Positions 27,506 to 34,429 of a stretch of 64,000 nt of DNA are shown here, in pieces (positions within the stretch are counted from its first letter, which is position 1; every line of letters starts with the position of its first letter). The DNA lies in the NCBI GenBank assembly GCA_022843385.1, contig JALHNT010000001.1, positions 276,362 to 340,361 on the forward strand. The letters run 5' to 3'. The notes beneath the pieces were generated by a model, which was not told where the DNA came from, searched no databases, and saw only the letters and a program-made list of their open reading frames with translations. Origin of the DNA: Anaerolineae bacterium (GTDB lineage Bacteria; Chloroflexota; Anaerolineae; Aggregatilineales; Phototrophicaceae). The translations under genes and the position numbers were made by a program.

Positions 27506-28192
27506 TTATTGTCCTAAGGCAGCGTCGATAGCCGGTATCAGATTGTTCGACAGCGATTGGATAATCTCGCCATCCAGCAGAACCATCGGTGTGCCAGCGA
27601 TGTTGCTTTCGCGCAAATATCGCTCGGCAGCATCGATCACGTCACTGGCTCTCGTGCCAGCGACACAGCGATCCCATGCATCCATGTCCAGTTCCAGCGC
27701 TTCTGCCCCGCCTCGCAGCCGTTCACTGACGAAGGCTTCATCGCTGTAGGTCTGTGCCCAGCTAAACAAGGCATCCTTGTAAGGTCCGAATTGTCCTTGT
27801 TCTGCCGCGCAGACCGAGGCCACCGCGGCTTCACGTCCATTCGGCAGACGACCAGTGAAGCCAATAGGGACAAAGGTCAGGAATACCTCGCCACGTTCGA
27901 TGTAGCCAGTGACCTCGTTGACAAAGGTGGTATTGTTGAATTCACCGCAGGGCGGGCATGCGAAACTGGTGAACAACTCGATCTGAACTGGTGCGTCCGG
28001 GTCGCCAAGCTGGGGAAAGCCTTCAGCGTTTTGTGTTTGCGGAATGTCGGCGTAGGTCATGAGTGAGGCTGGCGGAATAGGGGCTGCAATGCCGGGAGCA
28101 AAACCAATGATTTCCAACAGGTCGTTGACCGTGCAGGCCGACAGGAACAACGCGAATCCGATGAGCGTACCCAATCGCAGCAGACGAGTCAT
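27506..28192 (-). CDS. DsbA-like thiol-disulfide lipoprotein
   Basis: A 228-residue protein. A lipoprotein signal (LIGFALFLSAC, lipobox LSAC) is followed by a DsbA/thioredoxin fold with active site C-P-P-C in FTSFACPPCGEF and cis-proline region IAGTPMVLLDG. It lies outside the membrane and probably handles cysteines of apocytochromes or other secreted proteins. It overlaps the previous gene by 4 bases and precedes ccmA by 5, so it is part of the ccm operon, an unusual companion besides CcmG. Confidence 0.88.
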   Translation of the reverse strand: MTRLLRLGTLIGFALFLSACTVNDLLEIIGFAPGIAAPIPPASLMTYADIPQTQNAEGFPQLGDPDAPVQIELFTSFACPPCGEFNNTTFVNEVTGYIERGEVFLTFVPIGFTGRLPNGREAAVASVCAAEQGQFGPYKDALFSWAQTYSDEAFVSERLRGGAEALELDMDAWDRCVAGTRASDVIDAAERYLRESNIAGTPMVLLDGEIIQSLSNNLIPAIDAALGQ

Positions 28193-29586
28193 TCATCCCT
28201 CTCCAATAACTGATCGAGACGTTCCTTCAATGCCTGACGCTGGCGATGCCAGACGTCATGGTTGAGCTGACCAGCCTGGTGCTGCCGATCCAGCAGTTCG
28301 ATGCGCTGCACCAGTTGGTCGATGGTCTCCCCGGCAGGAGCCGCCGCCCGACGGCGATTACCCATCACAAACACCACACCCGCGGTCACCAACAGGCCGA
28401 CGCCGGTGAGCGCCATCACTGTCAGCAGCAGGCTCCGACCGCCATCGCTGGAAGCCTCGCTGGTCGCTGTCGTCGGATTGGCTGGTGCGCCGCTGAGCTC
28501 AAAGCGCAGCACGTCGCCTGGTTGTATATCGAATTGTCCACCATAAGCGCGATTAAAGACCCGATCGCCGATGGTCTGCGGCTCTAGTTGCGCCAGTTGT
28601 GTGCTGCTGATCGACAGGGTATCCGGTGTCAGCAGCAGCCGCACCTGCCCGGCGAAGGGATAATCGAACGGCTGCTCGATCAGCGCCGGACTGCCATCAT
28701 AGGGCAGGATATAATTGATGACCACCAGATGATTGCTGCCGGGTGCCACCGGAGCTGTGTCGATGACGCGGAAATTCTGGGCATCCACGGTGTAGCGATC
28801 CGGGTTATCGAAGCCGATCACCTGTGAGCCGGGCGGCAGTTGCAGACTGAGTGAGGCGAAACGACCATCGCCAACATCCTGTGTGGTCGTGAAAAGGCGA
28901 TCGGAACTATTGCTGAACTGAAACACCTGCTGTACTTGCATCGTGTCGCCGCTGGCGGTGATTTGCAGGATGCTGGCGGCAATGCTGAGGACGGCGGGGT
29001 CTTCAGTCAACTCATAGATCGTGATGGGCAGATCGAGCGCGGTCACCGCCGTGTCGCCGACCGCGAATGCGCTGCTGAACACCCGATCTCGATAAGCAAC
29101 AGCGGTAAAATAGGTGTAGCCCGTCACGATTGGAACATCGACGAAGCTGAAGCGACCATCCGGGCTGGCGACGGTCTCACGCGCTTCGCTCAATGCATCG
29201 GCTCCTGTGATGACCAGCGACACGCTCAGATCAGCCGGGATCGCGGAAGCGGCAGTGCCGTTGATAATGACGCCGCTCACCGTCCCTCGTGGCGCATCGG
29301 CCAGCGGGTCAGGTGTGGTAGCCGGGGTGTCCTGGGCGAAGGCCGGCAGGTTGCAGGCCAGGACGAACAGGGTCATGATGAAGGCAACGACGGGAAAGAT
29401 GAACTGCGAGGCCGCTAGTGCGCTGAGGTTTAATTGTACCCGGAGTTGTTTTTCTCCCCTCGCCCTGTGGGAGAGGCTGCGAAGCGGAGGGTGAGGGCAA
29501 ACACTAGGGTCATTTAGGCCAAGCTGTGCTAGGTAGATTGACTTTGCACTCAGCACTTTGCACTTTGCACTTTTAGAACGGGACAT
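28189..29586 (-). CDS. exported protein with carboxypeptidase-regulatory-like domain and C-terminal membrane helix
   Basis: About 465 residues. The segment FIFPVVAFIMTLFVLACNLPAFAQ (given in part: VAFIMTLFVLAC) is a signal peptide or anchor, an Ig-like/carboxypeptidase-regulatory domain follows (GTVSGVIINGTAA, GRFSFVDVPIVTGYTY), then a beta-rich middle, a transmembrane helix near residue 395 and a cytoplasmic coiled-coil tail. Function unknown; position suggests a cytochrome-maturation accessory. The first ~50 codons after ATG 29586 (TGATG overlap with the upstream stop) come from an inserted repeat. Translation could instead start at ATG 29376. Confidence 0.6.
   Translation of the reverse strand: MSRSKSAKCKVLSAKSIYLAQLGLNDPSVCPHPPLRSLSHRARGEKQLRVQLNLSALAASQFIFPVVAFIMTLFVLACNLPAFAQDTPATTPDPLADAPRGTVSGVIINGTAASAIPADLSVSLVITGADALSEARETVASPDGRFSFVDVPIVTGYTYFTAVAYRDRVFSSAFAVGDTAVTALDLPITIYELTEDPAVLSIAASILQITASGDTMQVQQVFQFSNSSDRLFTTTQDVGDGRFASLSLQLPPGSQVIGFDNPDRYTVDAQNFRVIDTAPVAPGSNHLVVINYILPYDGSPALIEQPFDYPFAGQVRLLLTPDTLSISSTQLAQLEPQTIGDRVFNRAYGGQFDIQPGDVLRFELSGAPANPTTATSEASSDGGRSLLLTVMALTGVGLLVTAGVVFVMGNRRRAAAPAGETIDQLVQRIELLDRQHQAGQLNHDVWHRQRQALKERLDQLLERDE
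29446..29532. repeat. dispersed repeat inserted at the 5' end of an operon gene (copy 1)
   Basis: TTGTTTTTCTCCCCTCGCCC...GTGAGGGCAAACACTAGGGTCATTTA.GCCAAGCTGT.CTAG, matching 54739-54820 nearly base for base, with a small difference in the middle. Here it lies inside the reading frame of the gene at 28189-29586. Next to it (29540-29575) is a short ladder of GCACTTTGCACTTTGCACTTT units. Confidence 0.85.
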
Positions 29587-29978
29587 CACGATCCGGCCTG
29601 CTTGCGATACTCACGGATGGCGGCTTCAACCCGCCGGTCAATGGCGTCGTCGATGTCCTCGACTTCAGCTGAAGCAGTCAGCGGATGCGCCTCGCTCAGT
29701 TCGTCCAGTGCTTTCAGCACCTCAACCCCGCGCTGCACCCAGATCTCCCGTTCAACCGTGTAATCCTCATCTGGCATCTTGCCCGTGCTGTGATCTTCAT
29801 CCAGATCGCGCAGGTTGGTCAGCACCCGGTCATACACCATCAGCAGTCGTTCGCGCTGCTTCTGTGCCAGCAGCATATCCGTAGGCGTCACGGTCTCGCG
29901 GCGCAGCAGGGGGGCGATGATATACGCGAGAGTCAGAGCAACGATTCCCAGGCCAACGATCAATCCGGCGATGCTCAT
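29586..29978 (-). CDS. CcmI-like membrane protein
   Basis: A 130-residue protein with one N-terminal transmembrane helix and a charged helical remainder. The segment VLTNLRDLDEDHSTGKMPDEDY matches the N-terminal part of CcmI/CycH-type proteins (parts: LRDLDEDHSTGK, DEDY), which present apocytochrome to the heme ligation complex. The TPR domain of full CcmI is absent. The start overlaps the ccmG stop by 4 bases, and the stop overlaps the next gene. Confidence 0.7.
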   Translation of the reverse strand: MSIAGLIVGLGIVALTLAYIIAPLLRRETVTPTDMLLAQKQRERLLMVYDRVLTNLRDLDEDHSTGKMPDEDYTVEREIWVQRGVEVLKALDELSEAHPLTASAEVEDIDDAIDRRVEAAIREYRKQAGS

Positions 29979-30538
29979 GCGCCCAGCACCTCGTCGATGG
30001 CGGCGATCAACTGGCTTTCTTTGAGTGGCTGCTTGAAGAACTGGACCACATGCCCTTCCCGGTCAATGATGAAAGTTTCCGGCACACCCTCGATATTATA
30101 CAATTCCGAAATCTTCGTGCCGATGTCCAGTCCATTCGGGTAAGTCGTGCTGAACTCATCGAGGAAGGCGCGCGCCCCGCGTTCGGTATCGGTATAGGCC
30201 ACGCCCAACATAACCACGCCTTGATCCTGATACCGTTCCCAGACGGCCTGCAGCGCCGGGGCTTCGTCGCGGCACGGCCCGCACCAACTGGCCCAGAAGT
30301 TGATGACCACCACCTGACCGCGCAGATCAGAAAGCTGAATGGTTGCGCCCTCGAGCGTGGTCAGCGCGAAATCCGGGGCTAGCCCTTCGGTCGGCTGGGT
30401 GCGATTCTGATTGATGAGCTGGACGCCGAAGATAGCGGCGATGACGACGATGGCCGTCAGCAGCAGAATCGAGAACAGGTTGAAGCCGCTTTTCTGCGGT
30501 TGCGTGGGTGAGTGTTCCAGCAGGGGGGTATCGGTCAT
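29975..30538 (-). CDS. ccmG: thiol-disulfide oxidoreductase CcmG/ResA-like
   Basis: A 187-residue protein: N-terminal membrane anchor (LFSILLLTAIVVIAAIFG), then a thioredoxin-like domain with PDFALTTLEGATIQLSDLRGQ (parts: DFALTTLEG, LSDLRGQ), active site WCGPC in NFWASWCGPCRDE, and GVPETFIIDREG. It reduces the apocytochrome CxxCH cysteines before heme attachment. ATG 30538 overlaps the stop of the preceding DinB gene (ATGA). The glutamate of GVPET is typical for CcmG/ResA. Confidence 0.9.
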   Translation of the reverse strand: MTDTPLLEHSPTQPQKSGFNLFSILLLTAIVVIAAIFGVQLINQNRTQPTEGLAPDFALTTLEGATIQLSDLRGQVVVINFWASWCGPCRDEAPALQAVWERYQDQGVVMLGVAYTDTERGARAFLDEFSTTYPNGLDIGTKISELYNIEGVPETFIIDREGHVVQFFKQPLKESQLIAAIDEVLGA

Positions 30539-31011
30539 GGTCGTTGATCCCATAATTGACGGGTAAGCTGGATATGACCGCTGTGTTGTGCGGTGTGTTC
30601 CAGCGCGTGCAGCAGCGCCCAGCCCGCCGTGAAACTTGTTTGTGTGGTGGTTGGCAGATTCTTGGGATTGGGGAGGGGGCGTAACGCCGCCAGATCATCC
30701 AGCGTAAACGTGGCGAGTGTCTGCCGGGCGAAAGCGCTGGCCTCGTCTAGTTTCTTCACCAGAGCCGCTTCATCAAATCCCCGCGCCTTAAACTCGTCGG
30801 CCCGCACCCGGTCTGACGGCAGTTGGGCGGCGACATCGCCAATCCAGTAGCGCTCTGCGCCACAGGTATGCACCACCAGCACGGTCATTGTGTTCATCTC
30901 TGCCCCCGGACTCCAGTCCAGCGCCTCGCTGGGCAGCCCGGCAATAGCATTGCGGAAGTCGTCGTGCAGAACTTCCAGCCGTTCCAGAAAGTCAGTGAAA
31001 AAGGTGTGCAT
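30535..31011 (-). CDS. DinB family protein inside the ccm operon
   Basis: A 158-residue DinB four-helix-bundle protein; the probable metal histidines are in VVHTCGAERYW and in LHALEHTAQHSGHIQLTRQLW (HxxxH region). It sits between ccmH (18 bases) and ccmG (4-base overlap), so it is translated with them. DinB proteins include mycothiol- and bacillithiol-dependent enzymes, so a role in thiol chemistry is conceivable but not shown. Confidence 0.85.
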   Translation of the reverse strand: MHTFFTDFLERLEVLHDDFRNAIAGLPSEALDWSPGAEMNTMTVLVVHTCGAERYWIGDVAAQLPSDRVRADEFKARGFDEAALVKKLDEASAFARQTLATFTLDDLAALRPLPNPKNLPTTTQTSFTAGWALLHALEHTAQHSGHIQLTRQLWDQRP

Positions 31012-31029
31012 ATGGGGGCAATGCTTTCG

Positions 31030-31524
31030 TTATCGCCGTGCCATCAGATCGCGTTCGAGGCGATCCCGGTACTCATCTTCGGAATGAGGCTCGGATAGAG
31101 TTGTGGACGCCGCAGGCAGCAGCCGACTCTTGCGCCAGCGCCAGATGACCAGGCTGGCCCCCGCCAGCGCGACGATGCCCACCAGCCAGGGCGTCACCAG
31201 CGAGAGAGTCCGCAGTGTCGGGTCTTCCGGCGTCCCCAGCACGCGGTCGCCATACCGGGCAACAAAGGTCGTCTGAATTTCGTCTTTGGTCTTGCCCTCG
31301 GCCAGCAGGATGCGGATTTCCTCGCGCCACTGGTCACAGGCCGCTGTTGGACACACATCCAGCGGCACATTCTCGCACACCGGGCAGTACATCTCATGGG
31401 CGACGGCGTTCACCTGATCGTCGCTGATGGTGCTGGGGTCGGTTTCCTGGGCAACGACGGGCAGGGCGGTCACGAGAAACATGAGAACGAGAAGCCACGC
31501 CCATAGAGACTGACGACTGCTCAT
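31030..31524 (-). CDS. ccmH: cytochrome c maturation protein CcmH
   Basis: A 164-residue protein with a signal peptide (LWAWLLVLMFLVTALPVVAQ), a CcmH domain whose thiol motif reads MYCPVCENVPLDVCPTAACDQW (parts: YCPVCENVPLDVC, AACDQW), and a C-terminal helix in TPWLVGIVALAGASLVIWRW. The canonical LRCxxC is present as YCPVC, with two further cysteines downstream, an extended form. It passes electrons from CcmG to the apocytochrome. The start overlaps the ccmF stop by 4 bases. Confidence 0.9.
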   Translation of the reverse strand: MSSRQSLWAWLLVLMFLVTALPVVAQETDPSTISDDQVNAVAHEMYCPVCENVPLDVCPTAACDQWREEIRILLAEGKTKDEIQTTFVARYGDRVLGTPEDPTLRTLSLVTPWLVGIVALAGASLVIWRWRKSRLLPAASTTLSEPHSEDEYRDRLERDLMARR

Positions 31525-33596
31525 GCCACCACCCCCGCCCGCCGATCACGCAGCGCCGCTGGCTGGACGCTCGGGGCTTTCTGTTCATGCGGCCAGGCCG
31601 AGATGAACGTCCCCAGCATCAGCACCAGGCTGCCCCACCAGATCAGGTTGACCAGCGGGTTGATGTAAATCTTGAAGGTGGCGCTGCTTGCTCCAAGGTC
31701 TTCCCATCCGACCAGCAGCACATAGAAATCGGCTTCGAGGGTGCTGTAGGACCCGGCGATGGTCATCGGCATATCGGGGTAGACATCATGACGTGGGCGC
31801 AACTGAGCCAGCATCTGCCCATTGCGTGAGACGGTGACATCAGCGATCTCCATGCGGCGACCATCATCGGCGATGGCGTCGGTAAAGTTGTCGTAGGTCA
31901 TGACGTAGCCGCCAAAAGTGACGCTCTCGCCCTTCGCCAGGGTTTGCTGCGTTTCCTGCTGGAACAGCGTGCTGCCAATGACGCCGATGCCGATGACAGT
32001 GATCCCCAGGTGGACGATGTAGCCGCCGTAGCGCCGCCGGTTGCGTTGAAACAACGCCAGCGTAGCCTGTAACCAGTTCTCGCCCATGCTCATCCGCCGG
32101 GCGCGCGCCCCACGATAGGTCTCATAGATGACGACAGCTCCGGCCAGCGCCACGATGCCATAGGCGATCAGGGCGACGGGTTCCGCCGTGTGCGTCAGCA
32201 GCATGAAGCCGAGGAAAGCCGCCGTCAGGAGCAGTGGCACAATCAGCGCTCGACCCAGCCGCCGCAGGGAAGTCGCGCCCCAGGCCGACAGCGGCGCGAT
32301 GCCCATCAGGATATAGAGGGCGACGAACAGCGGCGGTGTCACCCGCTCGAAATACTCCCGCCCCAGCGTGATCTCTTCATTGAAGAACAACTCCGAGATG
32401 ACCGGTGCGCCGAAGCTGCCCCAGAAGATGGCGACGAACAACAGCACGAAGATGACATTGTTCAGCACGAACAGTGACTCGCGGCTGAGGATATTGACGA
32501 AGGGATGCTCATCCTTCAGTTCGCCGCGATTCCAGCGCCACAGGATCAGCCCGACCGAGATCAGCGTGACCGCCGCCCAGAACAGGAACATCGGCAGCCC
32601 GATCTCGCTGCGGGCGAAGGCGTGAACGCTGTCGATCAGGCCGCTGCGGGTGGCGAAGGTGCCGAACATGACCGCCGAGAAGGTGCCGATCACAAGGAAC
32701 ATATTCCAGACTTTCAGCATCCCGCGCTTTTCCTGGATCATGACGCTGTGGATGAAGGCCGTGCCGATCAGCCAGGGCAGGAAAGCGGCGTTCTCCACTG
32801 GGTCCCAGCCCCAGTAACCACCCCAGCCCAGCACATCGTAGGCCCAGCGTCCGCCCAGAATCAGACCCAGGCTCAGGAACAACCAGCCCACCAGCGCCCA
32901 ACGCCGGGTGGCTTTGATCCAGTTGGTCGAGAGATCGCCGGAGGCCAGCGCTGCCATGGCGAAGGCGAAGGGGACCACCATGCCGACGAAGCCGAGATAC
33001 AGCATTGGCGGGTGAATAATCATGCCGAAGTGCCGCAGCAGCGGATTCAGTCCGTTGGCCGTCTCTGCCAGCCGCGCGGCTGATGGAGCCACCGCGTTGG
33101 CCGGGATGAGCAGGGCTTCCACCGCCTCACCAGTGCTGATGAGCCACCAGCGTTCAAACGGATTCTCCATGAACAGCACCAGGCCGATGAAGAACGCCTG
33201 CGTCGCCATCAGATAGGCGATGACATAGGGCATCAGTCGGTAGTGACTGCGCCAGTTGAGGATCAGTGCCCCAAAGGCGAAGGCGCTCATGAGGAAGCAC
33301 CAGAACAGCAGCGAGCCTTTCTGCGATCCCCACAACGCCGTCAGCCGGTAGAACAGCGGCGTCTCTGGATTGCTGACCGACCACACATAGCTGATCTGAT
33401 ATTCACCCTGCACCAGCGCGATCCACAACACCAGGCAGGATAGGGTTAACAGCGGGAAGGTCAGCAGGCCGGCATTGCGGGCGCTCAGGAGCAGACGATC
33501 CGAATGGCGGCGCGTGCTGTAGACCGATACGGCCAGCGCATAGATCGAGGCCACGAACGACAGGAAGAGCGAGACCAGACCGATTTCGGCTAACAT
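31521..33596 (-). CDS. ccmF: cytochrome c heme lyase CcmF
   Basis: A 691-residue polytopic protein (about 15 helices) with the tryptophan-rich WWD-type heme motif WGGYWGWDPVENAAFLPWL, flanking histidines (HPPMLYLGF, THTAEP) and a C-terminal extracytoplasmic domain (YVMTYDNFTDAIADDGRRME in part: TYDNFTDA). CcmF with CcmH ligates heme from CcmE to the CxxCH of the apocytochrome. Starts 6 bases after the ccmE stop. Length is normal for the family. Confidence 0.95.
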   Translation of the reverse strand: MLAEIGLVSLFLSFVASIYALAVSVYSTRRHSDRLLLSARNAGLLTFPLLTLSCLVLWIALVQGEYQISYVWSVSNPETPLFYRLTALWGSQKGSLLFWCFLMSAFAFGALILNWRSHYRLMPYVIAYLMATQAFFIGLVLFMENPFERWWLISTGEAVEALLIPANAVAPSAARLAETANGLNPLLRHFGMIIHPPMLYLGFVGMVVPFAFAMAALASGDLSTNWIKATRRWALVGWLFLSLGLILGGRWAYDVLGWGGYWGWDPVENAAFLPWLIGTAFIHSVMIQEKRGMLKVWNMFLVIGTFSAVMFGTFATRSGLIDSVHAFARSEIGLPMFLFWAAVTLISVGLILWRWNRGELKDEHPFVNILSRESLFVLNNVIFVLLFVAIFWGSFGAPVISELFFNEEITLGREYFERVTPPLFVALYILMGIAPLSAWGATSLRRLGRALIVPLLLTAAFLGFMLLTHTAEPVALIAYGIVALAGAVVIYETYRGARARRMSMGENWLQATLALFQRNRRRYGGYIVHLGITVIGIGVIGSTLFQQETQQTLAKGESVTFGGYVMTYDNFTDAIADDGRRMEIADVTVSRNGQMLAQLRPRHDVYPDMPMTIAGSYSTLEADFYVLLVGWEDLGASSATFKIYINPLVNLIWWGSLVLMLGTFISAWPHEQKAPSVQPAALRDRRAGVVA

Positions 33597-33602
33597 AGGT
33601 TT

Positions 33603-34136
33603 TTACGCATGGGGTTTACTGATGGACTGGCCGGGTTGAGCTTCTTCGAAGCGGGTGGGGCATTTCAGCAGCAGTTCGCTGGCATGAAACACGCCGTCGG
33701 CATCCAGCTTGCCGGTCAGGATAGCCTGGGCTTCGTGCTGGAGCAGGTCGGGTTTGACTTGTCCTTCCACGCGCACACGGATGCGCTCGGCCTGCGGATC
33801 ATTCACCGCGTCGTGCAGCGCCACCGCCAGGTTATCGTATTCTTCCGGGATGTTGGCGATGGTGAATTCGATCACCAAATTCTGGCTGTCATAGCGGATG
33901 GTCTCGCCGAGGACTGCGCCGGTCAACCGGACATTCTTGCCCAGGTATTGGCCGCCGCTGTTGACCAATCCCTCAACCGTCAGTGAACGGTTGGCTTCGG
34001 CAGTGGTGCCAGTGACAATCAGGTAGATGACAGAGGCCAGGATCAGCACTCCGCCGATAAGGAATTTCAGGCGTCCCCGGCGCTTGACGGTCGGTTGGGT
34101 ACCGACTTGTGATTTTTCCCAGGTCATTTCAGCCAT
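33603..34136 (-). CDS. ccmE: heme chaperone CcmE, Cys-type
   Basis: A 177-residue protein with one N-terminal helix (FLIGGVLILASVIYLIV) and an OB-fold beta domain (VRLTGAVLGETIRYD, VRVEGQVKPDLL). The heme-attachment histidine of the usual HxxxY motif is replaced by C159 in LLKCPTRFEE, the CcmE variant known from Desulfovibrio and some other lineages. The usual tyrosine four residues on is phenylalanine here (CxxxF). ATG 34136 follows AAAGGGTG by 6 bases. First gene of the operon. Confidence 0.9.
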   Translation of the reverse strand: MAEMTWEKSQVGTQPTVKRRGRLKFLIGGVLILASVIYLIVTGTTAEANRSLTVEGLVNSGGQYLGKNVRLTGAVLGETIRYDSQNLVIEFTIANIPEEYDNLAVALHDAVNDPQAERIRVRVEGQVKPDLLQHEAQAILTGKLDADGVFHASELLLKCPTRFEEAQPGQSISKPHA

Positions 34137-34200
34137 GCTATGCACCCTTTCGATCCATGCTTACGATACGTCCCAGTCCTGCGGCGCAGCCGAAACTATC

Positions 34201-34206
34201 AGTATA
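34201..34206 (-). promoter_or_regulatory. probable -10 of the ccm operon
   Basis: Minus-strand TGCTATACT, an extended -10, 65 bases before the ccmE start. The -35 is weak (TCGGCA, 17 bases away). The rest of 34137-34429 holds no gene. Confidence 0.4.
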
Positions 34207-34395
34207 GCAATTTTTGCGTCGGCTGCCGATGTCAATTATCGTGTTTTGGACATGACGACTGTCCTCTTGTGAAAAATTGTACAAAAAAGTCGAAGGGTGT
34301 GCAATCCATGACGATCAAATTCTCATTCGCTAGCATCCGAGCGGGAGAGGCTGAGACCTGAAGTGCTGAACGAGGCTGAAGATAGGTGGAAGGAT

Positions 34396-34420
34396 GCCGG
34401 AGAGCGCCGCGCTCTCCGGC
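34396..34420. terminator. hairpin after the GH3 gene
   Basis: Perfect 10-base stem GCCGGAGAGC / GCTCTCCGGC, 5-base loop, starting 10 bases after the GH3 stop. No U-run follows on the minus strand, so it may be a processing or stability structure instead of a simple terminator. Confidence 0.55.
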
Positions 34421-34429
34421 AGATTGGCT

